From CAKKQX01 sp046313915 (GTDB lineage: Bacteria > Pseudomonadota > Gammaproteobacteria > Burkholderiales > SG8-41): a stretch of 18,842 bases of DNA. A model generated the notes under the pieces. That model was not told the DNA's origin. It saw only the letters and a list, made by a program, of their open reading frames with translations, and made no database searches. Positions 1 through 6,088 of the stretch are shown piece by piece. Position 1 is the first letter of the stretch. Each line of letters opens with the position of its first letter. The DNA lies in the NCBI GenBank assembly GCA_046313915.1, contig JBKBXX010000065.1, positions 1 through 18,842 on the forward strand. Reading direction: 5' to 3'. The translations under genes and the position numbers were made by a program.

Positions 1-246
1 GCCGAACGCCATGATCGCGAAAATGGTGGCGAACAGCCGCGACAGCCGGTCGCCGGAAAGCAGCGCCAGCTGGTAATCGAGGAAGGAAACGCTCCAGGCC
101 ACGCCGTCGGGCACCCGCCACACCAGATACAGCGCCAGCGCCGGCACGATGAGACCCGCAGCGGCGCGCGCGGCTCCGCGCAGCACCATGAGCAGCAGCG
201 CACCGGCGATCAGCACCAGCCCGGGATGCAATACCAGGCTAGTCAT
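1..246 (-). CDS. MrpD/NuoN-like antiporter subunit, N-terminal part only
   Basis: Only the first 82 codons are inside the window; the gene continues past position 1. The translation begins MTSLVLHPGLVLIAGALLLM and reads as a membrane protein: a first hydrophobic helix (about residues 5-20), a second (about 30-45), then a polar turn around DYQLALLSGDRLSRLF and another hydrophobic stretch. The phrase 'GDRLSRLFATIFAIMAF' is typical of the N-terminal region of proton-conducting subunits of the MrpD/NuoN/NuoM family, where it precedes the main antiporter-like helices. The ATG overlaps the stop of the preceding 82-residue gene by 8 nt, so the two are probably translationally coupled. It would be the third antiporter-type subunit in this operon. 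Subunit class is uncertain because the catalytic Glu and Lys helices lie outside the window. Confidence 0.75.
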   Translation of the reverse strand, partial: MTSLVLHPGLVLIAGALLLMVLRGAARAAAGLIVPALALYLVWRVPDGVAWSVSFLDYQLALLSGDRLSRLFATIFAIMAFG

Positions 247-487
247 CGCGTTCCCCGTAATAGGTATCGGGCCGCTTGAGCACCACGCCGAGCAGTTTCG
301 CGAACACGATCATCGCCGCGCAGGTCGCGAAACCATACCAGGCATGGAAACCGAAAGTGCCGTCGATGCCGAAGTATGCGTCGTGCTCGATGAAAAATTC
401 AGCCATCACGGTCCCGGCGAGCACCACGATGAAAACCCGCCACAGCTTCCTGATGGTGTCCGGTCGTATGAGCCAGTGTTGTCGCAT
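239..487 (-). CDS. Small two-helix membrane protein of the Mrp-like operon, function unknown
   Basis: An 82-residue protein starting with ATG 2 nt after the stop of the NuoL-like subunit and overlapping the next antiporter subunit by 8 nt, so it sits inside the operon without spare room. Two hydrophobic segments are visible: about residues 15-33 (LWRVFIVVLAGTVMAEFFI) and 51-70 (YGFATCAAMIVFAKLLGVVL). Between them lies a polar, aromatic loop with HDAYFGIDGTFGFHAW, and the C-terminus is charged (KRPDTYYGERDD). This is none of the named MrpA-G subunits: it lacks the MrpF, MrpG and MrpC signatures. The tight spacing and hydrophobic, structured look argue for a real gene rather than a chance reading frame. 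A likely role is accessory or assembly subunit of the antiporter complex, but that rests only on position. Confidence 0.82.
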   Translation of the reverse strand: MRQHWLIRPDTIRKLWRVFIVVLAGTVMAEFFIEHDAYFGIDGTFGFHAWYGFATCAAMIVFAKLLGVVLKRPDTYYGERDD

Positions 488-489
488 GA

Positions 490-1950
490 TCAGGCTCCCG
501 CCAGCTGGCGCGCCAGCGCCAGCGGCACTTCGGGAAAGAAAAAGAGGGCGATCGTGCCCAGCGCAGTCAAGACCAGCGCCGCCACCATGGGCCACGGCGC
601 CTCGCCGTGCGCGTGCCGTTCGCCAGCGGGCGGCACAACGAAAAACGCGCGATAGACGATGGGCAGGAAATAACCGGCGTTGAGCAGCGTGCTGGCGGCG
701 ATGACGGCCACCGCATTCCATTGTGCGCTTGCCACCGCGCCTTGCAGGATGTACCACTTGCTGATGAAACCGGCCGCCGGCGGCAGCCCGATCATCGACA
801 GCGCGCCGACGGCGAACGCACCCATGGTCCACGGCATGCGCCGGCCGATGCCATCGAGCTGGCTGACTTCGGTTTTGTGCGCAGCAGTGTAAATCGCACC
901 AGCAGCGAAAAACAGCGTGATCTTGCCCAAGGCGTGGGCCGCGATATGCAGGGCAGCGCCGATCAGCGACAGCGGCGTCAGCAACGCCGCCGCCAGCACC
1001 ACGTAGGAGAGCTGGCTCACGGTCGAATAGGCAAGCCTGCGTTTCAGGTTGTCGGAACGCAACGCCACGATGGAGGCCACGATGATGGTAAAGCCTGAAA
1101 CAAAAGGCAGCCAGTCGACGCTCGTCAAGCCGGACAGCGTGTCCACCCCGAATACATAGATCACCACCTTGAGCACCGAGAACACACCCGCCTTGACCAC
1201 CGCCACCGCGTGCAGCAGCGCGGACACCGGGGTCGGCGCCACCATCGCCGCCGGCAGCCAGCGGTGAAACGGCATCACCGCCGCCTTGCCGATGCCGAAT
1301 ATATAGAGCGCCAGCAGCACACCCATCAGGGCATTGCTCACCTTGCCGCGGAGTATGCCGCCGGGCACGAAATCGAGCGTGCCGCTCACCTGCCAGGTCC
1401 AGACGATCGCCACCAGCAGGAACACGGTCGATGTGCCTATCAGCAGCCCGAGATACGAGCGGCCGCAGCGACGCGCCTCTTCGGTGCCGGCGTGCGTCAC
1501 CAGCGGATAGGTGACCAGTGTCAGTGCCTCGTAGAACAGAAACAGCGTCAGCAGATTGCCGGCGAACGCGATGCCGACCGCGCTCGCCAGCGCGCCGGCG
1601 AAACAGACGTAAAAACGCGTCTGGTGCCGTTCGTTGTTGCCGCGCATGTAGCCGATCGAGTACAGCGAATTGACGATCCACAATCCCGATGCGATCAGTC
1701 CGAACAGCATGCCGAGCGGCTCGACTTTGAATTTCAGGGAAAACCCCGGCATCATTTCCAGCAGCGTCGCTTCCGGACGTTCTCCCGCCAGCACCAGTGG
1801 CGCAAGCGACGCCACCAGCGCAAACAGCAGCCCCGCCGTGGCCAGGGTGACGGTCTCGCGCACGTTGGGCGCGCGATGCGCCACCGCGATCAGCGCCGCG
1901 CCGGCGAGCGGCACGGCGAGCGCAAGCAGGATGGCCACGTCCGGATTCAC
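490..1950 (-). CDS. NuoL/MrpA-like proton-conducting antiporter subunit
   Basis: A 486-residue polytopic membrane protein of the proton_antipo_M family. The conserved residues expected for an antiporter channel are visible: E141 in FYEALTL, K222 in GIGKAAVMPFHRWLP, H228, K253 in VVKAG, H335/H339 around HIAAHALGK, K343, and K398 in GFISKWY. The phrase AMVAPTPVSALLHAVAVVKAG is the NuoL/MrpA version of this helix rather than the MrpD version, so this gene most likely supplies the N-terminal half of a split MrpA; the DUF4040/MbhE half is encoded separately at 4242-4766. Translation starts at GTG, whose last two bases form the stop of mrpD (GTGA overlap). It would couple cation exchange to proton movement in the inner membrane. 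Its 486 residues are close to a single antiporter domain and much shorter than full MrpA (about 800). Confidence 0.88.
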   Translation of the reverse strand: MNPDVAILLALAVPLAGAALIAVAHRAPNVRETVTLATAGLLFALVASLAPLVLAGERPEATLLEMMPGFSLKFKVEPLGMLFGLIASGLWIVNSLYSIGYMRGNNERHQTRFYVCFAGALASAVGIAFAGNLLTLFLFYEALTLVTYPLVTHAGTEEARRCGRSYLGLLIGTSTVFLLVAIVWTWQVSGTLDFVPGGILRGKVSNALMGVLLALYIFGIGKAAVMPFHRWLPAAMVAPTPVSALLHAVAVVKAGVFSVLKVVIYVFGVDTLSGLTSVDWLPFVSGFTIIVASIVALRSDNLKRRLAYSTVSQLSYVVLAAALLTPLSLIGAALHIAAHALGKITLFFAAGAIYTAAHKTEVSQLDGIGRRMPWTMGAFAVGALSMIGLPPAAGFISKWYILQGAVASAQWNAVAVIAASTLLNAGYFLPIVYRAFFVVPPAGERHAHGEAPWPMVAALVLTALGTIALFFFPEVPLALARQLAGA

Positions 1951-3428
1951 CTTGTTCCCTGCAGCAGCGTCACTGCGGCCCGTGACGCGCCATCCACCGT
2001 GAACGCACTATCGAGACCGAAATAAATGCACGCCGCAATCATCAGCCACGATGGAAGCAGCATTGCCAGCGGCGCTTCCTTCAGCTTCGCGATCGCCGGC
2101 TCCGGTTCGCGAAAATACGCGGCCTCGACGAAACGCCAGACATAGGCCACTGCCAGCAACGAACTCAGCACAATCGCGAGCGCGATCCACCACCGGCCGC
2201 TTTCCAGCGCCGCCAGCACCAGATACCACTTGCTGACGAACCCCACGGTCCCCGGCACGCCGATCAGGCTCAAGCCCCCGAGCACGATGCCGAAAGACGT
2301 GAACGGCATCACGCGCGCGATACCGCGGATGTTGTCGAGACGCACGCCGCCCAACCGCAGCGCGACGCATCCGAGCAGCATGAACAGCGCGCCCTTGGTC
2401 AGCGCGTGATTGAAAAGATGGACGATGCCGGCGGTCAGCCCGGTCGCGGAATCGAAGCTGATCCCCAGCGTGATGTAGCCGATCTGCGCCACGCTCGAAT
2501 AGGCGAACAGGCGTTTCAGATCGGTCTGGAAGATGGCGATGGCGGATGCAATGAACATCGCGGCAAGCGACAGCAGGAGCAGAATCTGGCCCATCGGCAG
2601 CGCGGAAAAAACCGCGCTTTCACCAAATATCGAATAGTAGAAACGCAGCAGCACATAAACCGATACCTTGGTGGCGGTCGCCGCCAGAAACGCGGTGACG
2701 GCAGACGGCGCATAGGCGTAAGCGTTGGGCAGCCACAGGTGCAGCGGAAACAGCGCGAGCTTGAGACAGACGCCGACGGTGATGAACGCCAGCGCCGCCA
2801 GCACCGGTCGCACTTCGGTCACCATGGCCAACCGCTGCGCCATGTCGGCGAGGTTGAGCGTGCCTGTCATCAGGTACAGCAGCCCGACGCCGACGATGTA
2901 AAAAGTCGCGCCGATGGTGCCCATGATCAGGTATTGGTAGGAAGCCACCAGCGCGCGCCGGTCGCGCCCGAGCGCGATCAGCACATAGGATGAAAGCGAG
3001 GAAATCTCGAGAAACACAAACAGGTTGAAAGCATCGCCGGTAACGGTGATGCCGAGCAGCCCCGCCAGGCACAGTGCATACAAACCGTAGAACAGGTAAC
3101 GCTGTTCGGATGCGATTTCGGCTGCGACGCTCGCGCGGCTGTAGATCGCAACGACGGTCGCAACCAGCGATACCAGCACCAGCAGAAAAGCATTGACGCG
3201 GTCGATGCGGTATTCGATGCCCCACGGCGGCGGCCAGCTGCCTATGGCATAGGAAATCACGCTGCCGTCGGCGACCTGGGCCAGCAATGAGAGCGAAATA
3301 AAGAGTCCGGTCCCGCTTACGATCACCGCCAGCAGCCAGGCGGGAGCGCCGCGCCGCAGCAGCACCATAAGGGGCGCAGCCATCAGCGGCAGTACTACCT
3401 GAAGTATGGGGAAATGCTGTGCGATCAC
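1947..3428 (-). CDS. mrpD: Multisubunit Na+/H+ antiporter subunit MrpD
   Basis: A 493-residue membrane protein with the proton_antipo_M core. E141 in FVFLEISSLSSY and K223 in GVCLKLALFPLHLWLP match the paired Glu and Lys essential in characterised MrpD proteins. Also present are H230, K254 (TATKVSVYVLLR), H337/H341 and K345 in HLFNHALTKGALFM, and K400 in GFVSKWY. The motif LPNAYAYAPSAVTAFLAATATK is the MrpD-type version of the broken helix, unlike the AMVAPTPVSALLHA version in the next gene. Translation starts at GTG overlapping the stop of mrpC by 4 nt (GTGA), and the gene ends in the same kind of overlap with the NuoL-like gene. The length is normal for MrpD. Its place directly after B and C matches the Mrp and Mbh order. 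Confidence 0.92.
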   Translation of the reverse strand: MIAQHFPILQVVLPLMAAPLMVLLRRGAPAWLLAVIVSGTGLFISLSLLAQVADGSVISYAIGSWPPPWGIEYRIDRVNAFLLVLVSLVATVVAIYSRASVAAEIASEQRYLFYGLYALCLAGLLGITVTGDAFNLFVFLEISSLSSYVLIALGRDRRALVASYQYLIMGTIGATFYIVGVGLLYLMTGTLNLADMAQRLAMVTEVRPVLAALAFITVGVCLKLALFPLHLWLPNAYAYAPSAVTAFLAATATKVSVYVLLRFYYSIFGESAVFSALPMGQILLLLSLAAMFIASAIAIFQTDLKRLFAYSSVAQIGYITLGISFDSATGLTAGIVHLFNHALTKGALFMLLGCVALRLGGVRLDNIRGIARVMPFTSFGIVLGGLSLIGVPGTVGFVSKWYLVLAALESGRWWIALAIVLSSLLAVAYVWRFVEAAYFREPEPAIAKLKEAPLAMLLPSWLMIAACIYFGLDSAFTVDGASRAAVTLLQGTR

Positions 3429-3814
3429 GCCGGTTTGCTTGTTGTTGTTGTTTTTGGAAGATCAGGGGCATTGTCCAGATCGAGGATCTCATCTTCCTCG
3501 ATACTGCCGTAGGCTTCGCGGATACGCACCACCAGCGCAAGCCCGAGCGCGAGCGTTGCCACGCCGACCACGATTGCGGTGAGGATCAGCACATGCGGCA
3601 ACGGATTGGAATAGAGCCGGTACTGCTCGGCGACGATGGGTGCGGTGCCGCCGATCAGCTTGCCGGGCGCGATATAGAGCAGATAGACCGAGGTCTGGAA
3701 AATGCCGAGCCCGACCAGCTTCTTGATGAGGTTGCCGCGCGCGATCACGATATAGAGGCCGGCGATCGCAAGCACTATCGTGATCCAGTAGCTGAAATGG
3801 CTGGCAAGAGTCAA
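3425..3814 (-). CDS. mrpC: Multisubunit Na+/H+ antiporter subunit MrpC (NuoK-like)
   Basis: A 129-residue NuoK-like subunit with three hydrophobic segments and the family phrase NPLPHVLILTAIVVGVATLA, the hallmark of MrpC/NuoK. No ATG exists at a sensible place. I chose TTG at 3814-3812 because an excellent Shine-Dalgarno sequence (AAGGAGG) lies 7 nt upstream on the minus strand and because TTG overlaps the mrpB stop (TTGA). The mature N-terminus then reads (M)TLASHFSYWITIV, which suits a first transmembrane helix. The C-terminal 25 residues after the last helix are acidic then Thr/Lys-rich (SIEEDEILDLDNAPDLPK), a short cytoplasmic tail. It is required for assembly of Mrp complexes in studied systems; here it forms part of the B-C-D core. 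Confidence 0.9.
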   Translation of the reverse strand: MTLASHFSYWITIVLAIAGLYIVIARGNLIKKLVGLGIFQTSVYLLYIAPGKLIGGTAPIVAEQYRLYSNPLPHVLILTAIVVGVATLALGLALVVRIREAYGSIEEDEILDLDNAPDLPKTTTTSKPA

Positions 3815-4245
3815 GCGCCGCCCTCCTTGTCGAGATCGCGGGCGGCGAACATGTAGAAAATTTTCAGCATGACGCCCGCCACCGTGATCAATACCCCGAC
3901 CTCGACCCAGAAAATACCGCGCTCCTGTCCGTGTGCCGGATCGTGATCGAGCACGAAATAGTCGAGGTAGTTGCCGCCCAGCAGCAGACCTGTCACCCCG
4001 ACGCCGGCATAGATCAGCACGCCCGCAGCGACCATGGCTTCGACCAAGCTGTCGGGAACGACTTTGCGCGCCGCCGGCAGGCCGAAAATGATGGCATAGA
4101 AAATGATCGCCGCAGCCGCGATCACCCCCGCCTGAAAACCGCCGCCGGGACCGAAATCGCCATGGAACTGCACGTATAACGCAAACAAGATCATGAACGA
4201 TATCAATAGCTTGGATATCACCCGCAAAACCAGATAGTCTTTCAC
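3811..4245 (-). CDS. mrpB: Multisubunit Na+/H+ antiporter subunit MrpB
   Basis: A 144-residue membrane protein with four hydrophobic segments. The strongly conserved MrpB signature is visible near residues 28-40 as HGDFGPGGGFQAG, followed by a helix (VIAAAAIIFYAIIFGL). Between helices 3 and 4 there is an acidic loop (NYLDYFVLDHDPAHGQE), then the final helix WVEVGVLITVAGVMLKIFYMF. Translation starts at GTG, overlapping the stop of the upstream DUF4040 gene (GTGA), with GGAG about 8 nt upstream. The stop overlaps the TTG of mrpC. Length and signature agree with MrpB and with MbhF of membrane-bound hydrogenases. Confidence 0.9.
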   Translation of the reverse strand: MKDYLVLRVISKLLISFMILFALYVQFHGDFGPGGGFQAGVIAAAAIIFYAIIFGLPAARKVVPDSLVEAMVAAGVLIYAGVGVTGLLLGGNYLDYFVLDHDPAHGQERGIFWVEVGVLITVAGVMLKIFYMFAARDLDKEGGA

Positions 4246-4766
4246 TGCCGCTCTCCTTTTTTGCGGTCACGCAAACGCCGCAACAACGCGATCACGCCGA
4301 TGCCCGCCGTGAACACCACCGTGGTTTCGCCCAGCGTGTCATAGCCGCGATAACTCGCGAGCACCGCGGTGACGATGTTGGGCACCCCGGTTTCGCGCAG
4401 CGCGTCGTTGAGGTAACGCGGCACGACATGGGTATGGATCGGTGCATCGGGATCGGAAAACGCCGGCAAGCCGAGTGTGCCGTAGACCAGCGCCGCGCCG
4501 GTGGCAATCGCGATCAGCAGCGGCAAAAACGGCCGATGCAGCGGTTTCATCTCGACGCTCTTGCCCAGATGCAGCGCGCTGAGGAAAAGCACGGTGGAAA
4601 TGCCGGCGCCCACCGAAGCTTCGGTCATCGCAACGTCGACGGCATCCAGCGCCACCAGTACCGTCGCCATCAAAAAGCTGTAGATGCTACCGAGAATGGC
4701 AACTGCGAACAGGTTGCGCTGGCCCGCGATCACGATGGTAACCGTAGCCATCATCGCCAGCAGCAC
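4242..4766 (-). CDS. DUF4040/MbhE-type antiporter subunit (C-terminal part of split MrpA)
   Basis: A 174-residue membrane protein. The N-terminal half carries the DUF4040 (MbhD-like) pattern: a hydrophobic start, then LVALDAVDVAMTEASVGAG around residues 37-55. The C-terminal half resembles MbhE, the region following DUF4040 in full MrpA, with PNIVTAVLASYRGYDTLGETTVVFTAGIGVIALLRR. In large MrpA proteins these parts are fused behind the NuoL-like domain; here they form a free-standing subunit, as in group 2 Mrp operons and Mbh clusters. The start is awkward: GTG at 4766 is the only conventional start between an upstream stop and the conserved region, has no Shine-Dalgarno sequence, and lies 8 nt after the mrpG stop. 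Upstream in-frame ATA, ATC and ATT codons would extend helix 1 (IIETIIII), so the true N-terminus may be a few residues longer. Confidence 0.86.
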   Translation of the reverse strand: MLLAMMATVTIVIAGQRNLFAVAILGSIYSFLMATVLVALDAVDVAMTEASVGAGISTVLFLSALHLGKSVEMKPLHRPFLPLLIAIATGAALVYGTLGLPAFSDPDAPIHTHVVPRYLNDALRETGVPNIVTAVLASYRGYDTLGETTVVFTAGIGVIALLRRLRDRKKGERQ

Positions 4767-4774
4767 AATGATGA

Positions 4775-5104
4775 TTATGGTTTCGATGATTTGCTTTCCT
4801 GTGCGGCGAGCAACGGTTCAAGGCCGCGGGCCATGGCTGCTTTCGCCAGCGCATGAGTCGCGGTGGGACTGGTAAAAAGGATGAGCAGGCCGATGATCAA
4901 CAGCTTGACCGCAATCAGCGTCAGCCCCGCCTGCAATACAAGACCGAGCAGGATCAGGCCCGCGCCAAGCGTATCGGTCACGCTCGCCGCGTGCATGCGC
5001 GTGTAAAAATCGGGCATGCGTATCAGTCCCACGGTGCCGATGATGCTGAACCCCCCTCCCGCAACCAGGCATGCCCAGCTTATGGCGTCGATGACGAGGC
5101 TCAT
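4775..5104 (-). CDS. mrpG: Multisubunit Na+/H+ antiporter subunit MrpG
   Basis: A 109-residue protein with three hydrophobic segments and the complete MrpG signature: GLIRMPDFYTRMHAAS at residues 26-41, followed by DTLGAGLILLG and, in the third helix region, LILFTSPTATHALAKAA. Translation starts at ATG, overlapping the mrpF stop by 4 nt (ATGA). The C-terminal tail (MARGLEPLLAAQESKSSKP) is soluble. The stop is TAA, 8 nt before the GTG of the next gene, which makes this the only junction among the first eight genes of the operon without an overlap. Confidence 0.92.
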   Translation of the reverse strand: MSLVIDAISWACLVAGGGFSIIGTVGLIRMPDFYTRMHAASVTDTLGAGLILLGLVLQAGLTLIAVKLLIIGLLILFTSPTATHALAKAAMARGLEPLLAAQESKSSKP

Positions 5105-5400
5105 TTCCCAATCCCGGTTCCGGTGTCTTCGGCATCTCCCGGTTCTCCGAGGTTGCCATATTCGAAATACTTGAGTACCGCGATGGTGCCAATGACATTG
5201 AGCAGGCCATAGACAATCGCCAGATCGAGAAATTCGGGGCGGTTCGTGAGAAAGCCGATCACCGCCAGCAGCAGAACCGCGATCGTGCCTATGGTGTTTG
5301 CCGCCTGCGCGCGGTCAAAAACGGTGGGGCCGAGAAACGCGCGCACCAGTGCGAGCGCGAGCGCCACGAGTAACGCCGCCGCGGCCGCAGCGAACGTCAC
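5101..5400 (-). CDS. mrpF: Multisubunit Na+/H+ antiporter subunit MrpF
   Basis: A 99-residue protein with three hydrophobic helices. Family signatures are GPTVFDRAQAANTIGT (residues 24-39), carrying the conserved Asp, and FLDLAIVYGLLNVIGTIAVLKY in the last helix. It starts at GTG, overlapping the stop of mrpE (GTGA), and ends overlapping the ATG of mrpG. The last 20 residues form a Gly/Asp/Glu-rich tail. Size and motifs are normal for MrpF/MnhF, a small subunit needed for Mrp complex stability. Confidence 0.92.
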   Translation of the reverse strand: MTFAAAAAALLVALALALVRAFLGPTVFDRAQAANTIGTIAVLLLAVIGFLTNRPEFLDLAIVYGLLNVIGTIAVLKYFEYGNLGEPGDAEDTGTGIGK

Positions 5401-5870
5401 TTCGCCCCCTCGAATCGGGTCACGCGCCGGTCCATCTCCCCTTGTTCGAGTCCCGCGGCACCTTCCACGGTCAGTGCATGCACCAGGATCTCGCCGTGTT
5501 TGACCTCAACCGAAATGGTGCCCGGCGTCAGCGTAATGGAATTGGCATAGGTCACCACGCCGACCGCGGTTTTCTGCGATGTTTTGACGCGTATCAGCGT
5601 AGGGCTGATCGGCAGGCGCGGATCGAGAATGATCTTGGAGACCTCCCAGGCGCTTTTTGCGATTTCGGCCAGCAGCCACGTCCAATAGCCGAGCACGCGC
5701 CAGCCGAGATGGATCGGATGCCCTTCGCGATCGACCAGATCCATGCGACGCGCAAGCGCCACCACCGCGATGGCCGACAGCGCTCCGGCCGTCATCAGAA
5801 ACGCGGTAAAATATCCCGACAGCAACAGCCAGAATACATACAGGATCAGGGCTAAGCTCAGCGCGTACAA
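5397..5870 (-). CDS. mrpE: Multisubunit Na+/H+ antiporter subunit MrpE, first gene of the operon
   Basis: A 157-residue protein. Two hydrophobic segments near the N-terminus (about 3-19 and 21-40) are followed by the MrpE core: YWTWLLAEIAKSAWEVSKIILDPRLPISP (about 62-90), a beta-rich soluble part, and YANSITLTPGTISVEV, the strongest MrpE signature. The start is TTG at 5870-5868: an in-frame stop lies ten codons upstream, no ATG or GTG intervenes, and GGAGGAG sits 7 nt upstream of the TTG. That Shine-Dalgarno sequence can pair with the bases just before the start codon. A promoter-like sequence lies about 150 nt upstream. The gene order E-F-G first, then the B-C-D core, is that of group 2 Mrp operons and Mbh clusters. 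Confidence 0.92.
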   Translation of the reverse strand: MYALSLALILYVFWLLLSGYFTAFLMTAGALSAIAVVALARRMDLVDREGHPIHLGWRVLGYWTWLLAEIAKSAWEVSKIILDPRLPISPTLIRVKTSQKTAVGVVTYANSITLTPGTISVEVKHGEILVHALTVEGAAGLEQGEMDRRVTRFEGAK

Positions 5871-5884
5871 GGAGGCGCTCCTCC
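5868..5884 (-). promoter_or_regulatory. mrpE ribosome-binding site with self-complementary hairpin
   Basis: On the minus strand the segment directly before the TTG start reads GGAGGAGCGCCTCC. GGAGG can pair with CCTCC across an AGCG loop, or AGGAG with CTCCT across a 3-nt loop. Either fold hides the Shine-Dalgarno sequence and abuts the TTG start codon. This is visible directly; whether it controls translation is inference. Confidence 0.5.
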
Positions 5885-5944
5885 GGGCGGATCACGAACA
5901 GTCTTCAGCGAGTGGGCCATGTTTTTTCGCGTCGGCACTACAAG

Positions 5945-6001
5945 TCAAACCCAAGTACAAACCAGGCTCGGGCAACCGACTTCACGCAACATCTGCCCCA
6001 T
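5945..6001 (-). other. Possible 18-codon leader ORF in the mrp 5' leader
   Basis: An ATG at 6001-5999 opens an 18-codon frame ending TGA at 5947-5945, between the predicted mrp promoter and mrpE. The peptide would be MGQMLREVGCPSLVCTWV. A GGAG lies about 13 nt upstream of the ATG, farther than usual. There is no attenuator-like terminator after it. It may be a chance frame; it is listed because it is the only ATG-initiated frame of note in the leader. Confidence 0.2.
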
Positions 6002-6020
6002 GTAAGTCACGGCGTCTCCG

Positions 6021-6049
6021 ATTTTATGAACTAAACGGCGCGTTGACAA
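6021..6049 (-). promoter_or_regulatory. Sigma-70-like promoter for the mrp operon
   Basis: On the minus strand, TTGTCA (6049-6044) and TAAAAT (6026-6021) are separated by exactly 17 nt. Each matches the sigma-70 consensus at five of six positions. Transcription would start near 6013-6015, giving a leader of about 143 nt before the mrpE TTG. It lies between the P-type ATPase stop and mrpE, so the mrp operon can be transcribed independently of the ATPase. The match is read by eye; no transcript data are available. Confidence 0.65.
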
Positions 6050-6088
6050 GCCATGGCCACGGCATCCCGAGCGCCACAGTATCCGCTC

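Noticed and set aside
488..1681. Upstream extension of the 82-residue membrane protein to 480 codons
   Set aside because: The extra 398 codons are an out-of-frame reading of the NuoL-like gene; only the last 82 codons look like a real membrane protein, and an ATG sits exactly there.
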